NCBI RefSeq assembly: GCF_006438925.1
Contig: NZ_RCZA01000002.1
Location: 372,001-436,000, forward strand
From: Pseudomonas mandelii
GTDB taxonomy: Bacteria; Pseudomonadota; Gammaproteobacteria; Pseudomonadales; Pseudomonadaceae
DNA length: 64,000 nt
Direction of reading: 5' to 3'
A model generated the notes under the pieces. That model had not been told where the DNA came from. It searched no databases and saw only the letters and a list, made by a program, of their open reading frames with translations. The translations under genes and the position numbers were made by a program. Shown here in pieces: positions 20,092 through 27,935 of the stretch. Each line of letters starts with the position of its first letter. Position 1 is the stretch's first letter.

Positions 20092-21202
20092 CGACGTTCT
20101 CCCACGCGGCCGCGCAACGATTGCGGCCGTCACGCTTGGCGCGATAAAGCGCCTGATCGGCGCGCTGCAAGGCTTCATCGAGATCGTCGCCCAGTTCGAG
20201 CAACGTCATGCCCGCCGACAAGCTGATATGGGCGACGTTGAGTCCGATCAGTTCTACATCGGTGAACGCAATGCGCAGCCGCTCGCAACAGGAGGTCAAG
20301 CGCTCGGCGTTGCAATCGGGCAACAGCACGACGAATTCTTCGCCACCGTAACGGGCCAGAACATCGCCATCGCGCAAGCAGGCGGTGGCCACGGCGGCAA
20401 AGGCTTGCAGCACCTGATCGCCGGCGGCGTGGCCGTGTACATCGTTGATCCGTTTGAAGTGATCGAGGTCGATCAGCGCCAGGCCATGCACGACATCGGC
20501 CCCCATGGCTTTGAGCTCGCGGGAGGCCAGGCGCAGGAAATGCCGGCGATTGAACAGCCCGGTCAGTTCGTCAGTGGCCACCAGGTCTTCGAGCTGGCGC
20601 ATCATCCCGCGCAGGGTGTCCTGATGCGCCTGCAAGGCAAATCGGCGCTGACGCATGCGTTGACGGGAGGCCTGGACGTGACGGGCATAAAGCTCCAGCC
20701 AGACCAACACGATGAGCAGCACGCACACCTGCAACGCGGCCAGTGCCGGGTCGGGTAACTGGAAGTGGTAGCCCTCCCACAGCGTGATCGCGCTGAAACT
20801 GACAAACACCAACAGCGCGCACCGCAAAAAGGCCAGGCGCGAAAGATGGAACAACCCGAACAGCAGAATCAGCACGTAGAACACCAGGAACGCGCCGCGT
20901 GCCTCGTCCAGATGGGCGATCAGCCAGGTTTGCCAACCCAGCCCCAGCAACACTTGCGCTTCCGTCAGGCTGGGGTCGGAAAAACGCAGGTTGCAGCCGC
21001 TGTAAAACACCGCAAACAACGCGGCCTGGCTGATAACCACCAGCGCACTGCCGATGGCCACGCTGGACAGGGGTTCATCGTAATGACCGGTGAAAAACGC
21101 CAGCCACAACAGCAACAAAGCCAGGGCGTAGGTGCCGGCTGCGAGGGCAAAGCGTTTGAGCAACAAGCGTTGGATGGCGTTATGGGTCAATCGTTGACTC
21201 AC
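20084..21202 (-). CDS. sadC: Membrane diguanylate cyclase (SadC-like)
   Basis: 372 residues. About six transmembrane helices in the first 185 residues (LALLLLWLAFF; LVVISQAALFAVFY; FLVFYVLILLFGLF; LLVFVSFSAITLW; VCVLLIVLVWLELY), a linker helix, then a complete GGDEF domain. The active motif is RYGGEEF, with an RDGD inhibitory site (RxxD) five residues before it, so it should make cyclic di-GMP with product feedback. The position between a ferredoxin reductase and fumarase matches PA4332, sadC of P. aeruginosa. The protein is shorter than SadC (487 residues), so the symbol rests on synteny and architecture. Confidence 0.85.
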   Translation of the reverse strand: MSQRLTHNAIQRLLLKRFALAAGTYALALLLLWLAFFTGHYDEPLSSVAIGSALVVISQAALFAVFYSGCNLRFSDPSLTEAQVLLGLGWQTWLIAHLDEARGAFLVFYVLILLFGLFHLSRLAFLRCALLVFVSFSAITLWEGYHFQLPDPALAALQVCVLLIVLVWLELYARHVQASRQRMRQRRFALQAHQDTLRGMMRQLEDLVATDELTGLFNRRHFLRLASRELKAMGADVVHGLALIDLDHFKRINDVHGHAAGDQVLQAFAAVATACLRDGDVLARYGGEEFVVLLPDCNAERLTSCCERLRIAFTDVELIGLNVAHISLSAGMTLLELGDDLDEALQRADQALYRAKRDGRNRCAAAWENVDA

Positions 21203-21330
21203 CGTGCGAAGGGAGGCTGCTTGAGTGTCCTACTCTACAGACCGAATGCCACTTTAGTAGCGTGCCTGATAAATGACCATTCAATTTTCGGGGCAGAAAA
21301 CTGGCGTCAGAACGCTGACTGATTTCCATT

Positions 21331-21441
21331 GTAGGAGCTGTCGAGTGAAACGAGGCTGCGATCTTTTGACTTTGCTTTTTAAAGACAAGATCAAAAGATC
21401 GCAGCCTCGTTTCACTCGACAGCTCCTACACAGCTCCTACA
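21331..21441. repeat. REP inverted pair, GTAGGAGCTGTCGAGTGAAACGAG family
   Basis: Inverted units with GGCTGCGATCTTTTGA arms, followed by an extra partial copy (CAGCTCCTACA) at the right end. It fills most of the 435-base gap between the divergent GGDEF and fumarase genes. I see no gene in the rest of the gap. Confidence 0.9.
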
Positions 21442-21637
21442 GGGATTGTGTTCGATATGCGACCAACGATTGACTACCGGCGGGTGTACCCGGAACCGAG
21501 GCGCGGTATACTGCCGCGCCTTTTTAGCGTCGCGCCAGCTGCCCCGGCGTGCCTTGTAAAGGTGCTTGCAACCGACCGATGCACCCAAGCTGCAAGCACC
21601 TTATTGAATGTTCCCGTCTTTTAGAGGAGCGCGACTC

Positions 21638-23161
21638 ATGACCGTGATCAAGCAAGACGACCTGATTCAGAGCGTTGCCGACGCCCTGCAGTTCATTTCC
21701 TATTACCACCCCGTTGACTTCATCCAGGCGATGCACGAAGCCTACCTGCGCGAAGAATCGCCAGCGGCCCGTGACTCCATGGCGCAAATCCTGATCAACT
21801 CGCGGATGTGCGCCACTGGCCACCGCCCGATCTGCCAGGACACCGGCATCGTTACCGTCTTCGTTCGCGTGGGCATGGACGTACGTTGGGATGGCGCCAC
21901 CATGGGCCTGGACGACATGATCAACGAAGGCGTGCGCCGGGCTTACAACCTGCCGGAAAACGTCCTGCGTGCCTCGATCCTCGCCGACCCGGCGGGCGCT
22001 CGTAAAAACACCAAGGACAACACCCCGGCCGTTATCCACTATTCCATCGTTCCGGGTAACACCGTGGAAGTGGACGTGGCGGCCAAGGGCGGCGGTTCCG
22101 AGAACAAGTCGAAAATGGCCATGCTCAACCCGTCCGACTCGATCGTCGACTGGGTGTTGAAAACCGTTCCGGAAATGGGTGCCGGCTGGTGCCCACCGGG
22201 CATGCTCGGCATCGGCATCGGCGGCACCGCCGAGAAAGCCGCCGTGATGGCCAAGGAAGTGTTGATGGAATCCATCGACATCCACGAGCTGAAAAAGCGC
22301 GGCCCGTCCAACCGTATCGAAGAGATGCGCCTGGAGCTGTTCGAGAAGGTCAACCAACTGGGCATCGGCGCTCAGGGCCTGGGTGGCCTGACCACCGTGC
22401 TCGACGTGAAGATCATGGATTACCCGACCCACGCCGCGTCGTTGCCGGTCTGCATGATCCCCAACTGCGCCGCCACCCGTCACGCCCACTTTGTGCTCGA
22501 CGGTTCCGGCCCGGCCTCGCTGGAAGCGCCACCGCTGGACGCCTACCCGGAAATCGTCTGGGAAGCCGGCCCGTCGGCCCGTCGCGTCAACCTCGACACC
22601 CTGACCCCGGAAGACGTGCAGAGCTGGAAGCCGGGCGAAACCGTCCTGCTCAACGGCAAGATGCTCACCGGTCGCGACGCCGCGCACAAGCGCATGGTCG
22701 AGATGCTGAACAAGGGTGAAACCCTGCCGGTGGACCTCAAGGGTCGCTTCATCTACTACGTCGGCCCGGTTGATCCGGTGCGCGAAGAAGTGGTTGGCCC
22801 TGCCGGCCCGACCACGGCCACGCGGATGGACAAGTTCACCCGTCAGATCCTCGAGCAAACCGGCCTGCTGGGCATGATCGGCAAATCCGAGCGCGGCCCG
22901 ACCGCGATCGAAGCGATCAAGGACCACAAAGCCGTTTACCTGATGGCCGTCGGCGGCGCGGCTTACCTGGTGGCACAAGCCATCAAGAAATCCCGCGTGG
23001 TGGCGTTCGCCGAACTGGGCATGGAAGCGATCTACGAGTTCGACGTCAAAGACATGCCTGTGACGGTTGCAGTCGACAGCAAGGGTGAGTCGGTCCACAT
23101 CACCGGTCCTGCCATCTGGCAGAAAAAGATCAGTGAAAGCCTGGCGGTAGAAGTGCAGTAA
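21638..23161 (+). CDS. fumA: Class I fumarate hydratase
   Basis: 507 residues, usual length for the oxygen-sensitive [4Fe-4S] class I fumarases. It interconverts fumarate and malate in the TCA cycle. Cluster-ligand candidates are in HRPICQDTGIV and PVCMIPNCAATRH. GGGSENKSKMAM near residue 155 and the C-terminal beta domain (AAYLVAQAIKKSRVVAFAELGM) are characteristic. ATG 21638 is preceded by AGAGGAG; an upstream in-frame ATG lacks a site. Corresponds to PA4333 by position. Followed by a terminator. Confidence 0.96.
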   Translation: MTVIKQDDLIQSVADALQFISYYHPVDFIQAMHEAYLREESPAARDSMAQILINSRMCATGHRPICQDTGIVTVFVRVGMDVRWDGATMGLDDMINEGVRRAYNLPENVLRASILADPAGARKNTKDNTPAVIHYSIVPGNTVEVDVAAKGGGSENKSKMAMLNPSDSIVDWVLKTVPEMGAGWCPPGMLGIGIGGTAEKAAVMAKEVLMESIDIHELKKRGPSNRIEEMRLELFEKVNQLGIGAQGLGGLTTVLDVKIMDYPTHAASLPVCMIPNCAATRHAHFVLDGSGPASLEAPPLDAYPEIVWEAGPSARRVNLDTLTPEDVQSWKPGETVLLNGKMLTGRDAAHKRMVEMLNKGETLPVDLKGRFIYYVGPVDPVREEVVGPAGPTTATRMDKFTRQILEQTGLLGMIGKSERGPTAIEAIKDHKAVYLMAVGGAAYLVAQAIKKSRVVAFAELGMEAIYEFDVKDMPVTVAVDSKGESVHITGPAIWQKKISESLAVEVQ

Positions 23162-23179
23162 ACGCTTCAGCCTGCCAAT

Positions 23180-23219
23180 ACGGCCGGGTCGTCTTTTAGA
23201 TGACCCGGCCGTTTTTTTT
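23180..23219 (+). terminator. Terminator of fumarase gene
   Basis: CGGCCGGGTC and GACCCGGCCG form a 10-base stem followed by eight T. Confidence 0.95.
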
Positions 23220-23289
23220 GGCATCGCTTTTACCATTCGCGATAAAGCGTCGTGTCGTCCATCTTATTCGGTCTAAAAATACCGGCCTT

Positions 23290-23309
23290 ACCTGTCACAT
23301 CTGACAGGT
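23290..23309 (+). promoter_or_regulatory. Shared palindromic operator of the Tc genes, copy 3
   Basis: ACCTGTCA-CATC-TGACAGGT, perfect 8-base arms; the core CTGTCA-N4-TGACAG is at 23292-23307. It lies 90-105 bases before the TcB ATG. The arms extend further than at 10550 and 14677, so this may be the strongest site. Confidence 0.82.
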
Positions 23310-23396
23310 CACGCAGCACCTTGATCTTGTTAGCGTTGCTTCATCACGCAACTCCGTTGCTACGGGAGAGCGCAAAGCCTACACAGGATCAGCCCA

Positions 23397-26300
23397 ATGG
23401 AAGAGCAAGCCTCCCTGAGCATTACTGAACCCTCCATCGCCAAGAGTGCTTCCATTGCCACGATTGGCAAAAGCTGGGGATCGGTCGGCGTAACGGGCAG
23501 TGCTTCATTCGAGTTACCGTTGCCCCTTTCCGGAGGGCGCGGTTTCGATCCCGCCATGGCGCTGGGCTATGACGGCCAGGGCGGTAACGGTCCGTTAGGC
23601 ATTGGCTGGCGTTTGGGCACCAGCGCTATCACTCGCCAGACCAGCAAGGGTGTGCCCGATTACCTCGTCACCGACATCATGGTCGGCCCCGGCGGCGAGG
23701 AGTTGATGCCCGAACTGGATGACGAGGGCAAGCCCAAGTCCAGAATCGAAACGTTCTATCGCGGCCTCTCCATCGGCGAGCACAGCGTGGTGCGCTACTG
23801 GCCGCGGGTCGAGAGTTCGTTCAGCCTGATCGAGCTTTGGCAACCAGCAGAAAAAGCGCCCTTCTGGCTGGTGCATGGGGCCGACGGCAGCTTGCATGTC
23901 TACGGCAAGACCGACGCTTCGCGCCGTGCCGAACCTGTCGACCCGGCCAACCCTGAAGCGCCGCAGCGTATCGGTGTGTGGCTGCTGCTCGAAAGCATGA
24001 ACCCCCATGGCGAACACATCTGTTTCGACTACAAGCCCGAAGATCAGACTCACTCCCCGGATGACTCGCACGACTATCGTGCCCAGCGTTTTCTGCACCG
24101 GGTGTATTACGGCAATGCCCTGGCCAGTGAAAATTTGTACGCCTGGACGGTGGAAAATCCGGCGAGCCTAGGTTGGCATTTCCACCTGGTGTTCGACTAC
24201 GGCGAACGCACCCTCGATCTGGAAAAGAAGCCGCTCTACGGCCCGCCGTTCGATGCGCCCGGCGAGGGTTATGGTGAGTGGCAACTGCGCGGCGACCCCT
24301 TCCACAGCTACACCTATGGTTTCGAACTGGGCACCCGACGCCTGTGCCACCAGGTCTTGATGTTTCACCATTTCCCCGCAACATCAGAACAAAGACCGGC
24401 GCTGATTCGGCGATTGCTGTTGCAATACCAAACGACTCCCCTGGAGTACACCCAACTGGAAAAAGCGCACTATCAGGCGTACGACGCCAGCGGCGCCGTG
24501 GAAAATATGCCACCGGTGGAATTCGACTATTCGGGCTTCGAACTCAACAAGCAGTCGACCCCGTTCTTCCCGTTCGAAAACATGCCCGGTATCGAGGACG
24601 GCGCGCTCCATCAGTGCGTTGATTTGTTCGGTGAAGGCGTGCCGGGTTTTCTCTGTCGTTACGACCAGAGCTGGTATTACCGCGAACCCTTGCGCGCGCC
24701 GACGGGGACCGATGACATCCACTACGGCCCATGGACGGAACTGTCCCGAATTCCCGTGGCCAATCGAAATCAACCGACCTATCAGGCGTTAACCGATCTG
24801 ACCGGCGACGGTCGGCTCGACTGGATCCTCGCCTCACCCGGCGTGAGCGGTTTCCATACCCTGAATCCCGATCGCAGCTGGTCAGGCTTCATTCCCTTTT
24901 CGGCGTTCCCGGTGGAGTTCTTCCACACGCTTTCACAGTCTGGCGATTTGATGGGCGACGGGCTCAGCTCGATGGCGCTGATCGGCCCGCGAAGCGTGCG
25001 CCTGTATGCCAATCGGCGTGAGGAAGGTTTCGCCCCCGGTCAGGACGTTGAGCACACACCCGACACCGACCGCCTGCCGCTGTTCAGCAACTCTCGCACC
25101 GAACTGGTGATGCTGGGCAATTTGCTCGGCAGCGACATGACCGAGCTGTGCCGCATCCGGCACAACGAAATCAAATGCTGGCCGAACCTCGGTCACGGTC
25201 GGTTCGGCGAGGGCTTTGTCATGAGTGACCTGCCCTTCGACTACGCGACATTCGATGCAGCGCGCGTGCGCATTGCCGACCTCAACGGCTCCGGCGCACC
25301 GGCACTGATTTATCTGAGGTCGGACTGTTTCGAGATCTATTTGAATCACGGCGGCAATGGTCTGGAGCAGACCCCCGTCACGGTCCCGTGGCCCGAAGGA
25401 ATCCGCTACGACAACCTGTGCCAGGTCACCCTCGCCGACCTGCAAGGCCTGGGGTGCGCGAGCCTGATTTTGACCGTGCCGCACATGAAACCACGGCACT
25501 GGCGCTACGACTTCGTCAGCGCCAAGCCCTACATGCTGGTTGCCAGTAACAACAACATGGGCTGCAGCACCCAGGTGGTGTATCGCAGTTCGGCACAGGA
25601 ATGGCTGGATGAAAAACCGGCGATCGACCCAGTGTGCTACCTGCCGTTCCCGGTGCCCGTGGTCAAGCAACAAAGCCAGCTCGATGAAATCACCGGCAAC
25701 TGCCTGAACCAGTTTTTCCAGTATTTGCAGGGTTACTACGATGGCCGCAACCGTGAGTTTCGCGGCTTTGGCCTGCTGCGCCAGACAGACAGCGAAACTG
25801 CCGCACGTGCAGACGACATCGGTTTTACCGCCCCGGCGCTGGTCTGCACCTGGTTTCACACCGGACGGCAAATCGACCTGCCACGCGATGGCTATTTCAA
25901 TCGCGATCCCGAAGCCCTTGCATTGAAATCCACGCAGTTTTGCCAATATCACCGCAACGACGCTTTCGATGAGCCGATCCCGCCGCCCGATGAAGCCACC
26001 GCCCATGAAATCGCCCGCGCCCTTGCAGGTTCAGTGTTGCGCGTGGAGACCTACGCCGCCGACGATAACTTGGCCACGGCGGTGCCGTTCGCGGTGCAGG
26101 AAAGTCGTTACAAGGTCCGCGAGCTGCGCAAAAAGGGAGACCATGACGCGTACCCGATCATGCTGCCAGCGCAGCTGGAAACAATCAGCTATCAGTACGA
26201 ACGTTTCCTGGATGACCCTCTGTGCCGACATGAAATCACTTTGAGCCATGACGAGTTTGGCCTGCCCAGCCATTCCATCACCGTGAGCTATGCACGGCGA

Positions 26301-27935
26301 AGGACCGACACCAAGATAGAAAACCCCTTCGAAGATCCCGACGAAAGAACATGGTGGTCGGATGCCCACGACCCGGCCCAGCAATCCTATTACCTGAGCG
26401 AGTCCCGCGCCGAGTTCATTCACTTGGAGGATTTCCAAGGCTGGCGATTGGGCCTGCCCTATCTGCAACGTGGCAATGCGTTGGTCTTACCCAAGGGGCT
26501 CGTACCCGAGGGACTTATCCCTGAAGAGATATCCTTTGAAGGGTTGACCAAACTGTACAAATCACCCGAATGGGTCGCTCAGAGGCTACTGACCACGCAG
26601 TCGATCTATCGCTACCTCAAGACTGCCGATCAAACACCGCTTGCCGACGGCAAAGCCGATTTCGAGGCACTGCGGGCACCGCTGGAAATTGCCCAACTGG
26701 ACAAGACAGCACTGCAAGCCTACGACACGGTGCCGTCGCTCGTTATTCGGGATGAACTGGAAAAAATCGGCTATTCGTCCATGCCTCTGGTGCTGGGGGT
26801 AGACGAGGAGGCAGACAAGGAAGAGGACAAGGAGAGAAATCTATGGTCGTCCCGGTATGGTTTTGCCAAGTACGGCGAGCTCGATAGTTTTTACAAAGTG
26901 ATGGAGTACAACGAAACGCCCAGTTACGGCATCACGACAGTCCGCTACGACGCCTACTGCCTGCTGCCGAAAAGCATCACGCAGCCGGACGGGTGCGAAG
27001 CCCGTTTCGAATATGACTATCACGCGCTGCAACTCATGCGCAGCATCGATGCCAATGACAATGTCGAGGAAGCCCTTTACGAGCCGTCCGGACAACCCCT
27101 TGCCATCAGTTTTTATGGAACTGAGGACGGCAAAGAAATGGGTTTTCGCCCCCTCGACGAACACGAACGTCCTATGGACCATCGTCCGGACCCTGCCATC
27201 GAAGATCCGAAAGGCGCCCTGCAAAAAGCGGCCAGCGTATTGCGCAAGGACCTGTTCAGCTGGATGGGCGAACTCCCCGAGTCCGTCAGACAGACACCTG
27301 ACTGGCTGGCCACCTGGATCGCGCAGGGTTACGTGCTACCCAGCCTGCACATTTGCGCCAGCGCCCGCCGTCGCCTGTCCCGGCTCAAATCCCTGAGCGA
27401 GCCGGAACAAGCGCTGCTCGACCTGATTCACACGGTTCCCCGCGAACCAGTGCACAGCGTCGTCCTCACCGCCGACCGCTATTGGGATGATGAGCTGCAA
27501 CAAATCCAGATCGTCAAAGCCTTTGTGGATGGTTTCGCCCGGCCACTGCAGACCAAACAGTTGGTCGAGCCAGGGCAGGCTTTTGTGGTGGAAAACGGTG
27601 AGCTGGTGATTGAAGACGGCAAGCCAAAGGTCGCGCACGCCGACCCGCGCTGGCGCGTCAGCGAACGAGTGGAATACAACAACAAAGGATTGCCCGTGCG
27701 AGTGTTTCGCCCGTACTTCGCCAACGGGCACCGCTATATCAATGACCACTCCTTCCGTGAGTTCGGCCATCACGATCAGAACTTTTACGACGTGCTGGGT
27801 CGCCAGAACAAAGTCATCAATGCCAAAGGAGATGTCGCGCTCGAGATCATCCACCCCTGGTACACCACCAGCCTGGACTTTAATGACACCTACGTTGCGC
27901 CGCCTGAAAGTGAGCTGAAAGCGAGCAAACCATGA
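23397..27935 (+). CDS. Tc toxin B subunit (TcaC/TcdB-like)
   Basis: 1512 residues, full length for TcB. TcB forms half of the TcB-TcC cocoon that encloses the toxic domain and carries the propeller that docks on the TcA channel. Residues 1-330 are an SpvB domain (ITEPSIAKSASIATIGKSWG, GGRGFDPAMALGYDGQGGNG). FG-GAP/VCBS-like propeller repeats follow at about 400-650 (ALTDLTGDGRLDWIL; VRIADLNGSGAPALIYL), then the TcdB middle domains (YYDGRNREFRGFGLLRQTDS near 780). An AGGA site precedes the ATG. Its TGA overlaps the TcC ATG (ATGA), so the partners are translationally coupled. Confidence 0.95.
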   Translation: MEEQASLSITEPSIAKSASIATIGKSWGSVGVTGSASFELPLPLSGGRGFDPAMALGYDGQGGNGPLGIGWRLGTSAITRQTSKGVPDYLVTDIMVGPGGEELMPELDDEGKPKSRIETFYRGLSIGEHSVVRYWPRVESSFSLIELWQPAEKAPFWLVHGADGSLHVYGKTDASRRAEPVDPANPEAPQRIGVWLLLESMNPHGEHICFDYKPEDQTHSPDDSHDYRAQRFLHRVYYGNALASENLYAWTVENPASLGWHFHLVFDYGERTLDLEKKPLYGPPFDAPGEGYGEWQLRGDPFHSYTYGFELGTRRLCHQVLMFHHFPATSEQRPALIRRLLLQYQTTPLEYTQLEKAHYQAYDASGAVENMPPVEFDYSGFELNKQSTPFFPFENMPGIEDGALHQCVDLFGEGVPGFLCRYDQSWYYREPLRAPTGTDDIHYGPWTELSRIPVANRNQPTYQALTDLTGDGRLDWILASPGVSGFHTLNPDRSWSGFIPFSAFPVEFFHTLSQSGDLMGDGLSSMALIGPRSVRLYANRREEGFAPGQDVEHTPDTDRLPLFSNSRTELVMLGNLLGSDMTELCRIRHNEIKCWPNLGHGRFGEGFVMSDLPFDYATFDAARVRIADLNGSGAPALIYLRSDCFEIYLNHGGNGLEQTPVTVPWPEGIRYDNLCQVTLADLQGLGCASLILTVPHMKPRHWRYDFVSAKPYMLVASNNNMGCSTQVVYRSSAQEWLDEKPAIDPVCYLPFPVPVVKQQSQLDEITGNCLNQFFQYLQGYYDGRNREFRGFGLLRQTDSETAARADDIGFTAPALVCTWFHTGRQIDLPRDGYFNRDPEALALKSTQFCQYHRNDAFDEPIPPPDEATAHEIARALAGSVLRVETYAADDNLATAVPFAVQESRYKVRELRKKGDHDAYPIMLPAQLETISYQYERFLDDPLCRHEITLSHDEFGLPSHSITVSYARRRTDTKIENPFEDPDERTWWSDAHDPAQQSYYLSESRAEFIHLEDFQGWRLGLPYLQRGNALVLPKGLVPEGLIPEEISFEGLTKLYKSPEWVAQRLLTTQSIYRYLKTADQTPLADGKADFEALRAPLEIAQLDKTALQAYDTVPSLVIRDELEKIGYSSMPLVLGVDEEADKEEDKERNLWSSRYGFAKYGELDSFYKVMEYNETPSYGITTVRYDAYCLLPKSITQPDGCEARFEYDYHALQLMRSIDANDNVEEALYEPSGQPLAISFYGTEDGKEMGFRPLDEHERPMDHRPDPAIEDPKGALQKAASVLRKDLFSWMGELPESVRQTPDWLATWIAQGYVLPSLHICASARRRLSRLKSLSEPEQALLDLIHTVPREPVHSVVLTADRYWDDELQQIQIVKAFVDGFARPLQTKQLVEPGQAFVVENGELVIEDGKPKVAHADPRWRVSERVEYNNKGLPVRVFRPYFANGHRYINDHSFREFGHHDQNFYDVLGRQNKVINAKGDVALEIIHPWYTTSLDFNDTYVAPPESELKASKP

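Noticed and set aside
21524..23236. Long open frame of 570 codons opposite fumarase
   Set aside because: Antisense shadow of a conserved enzyme gene; no domain or SD.
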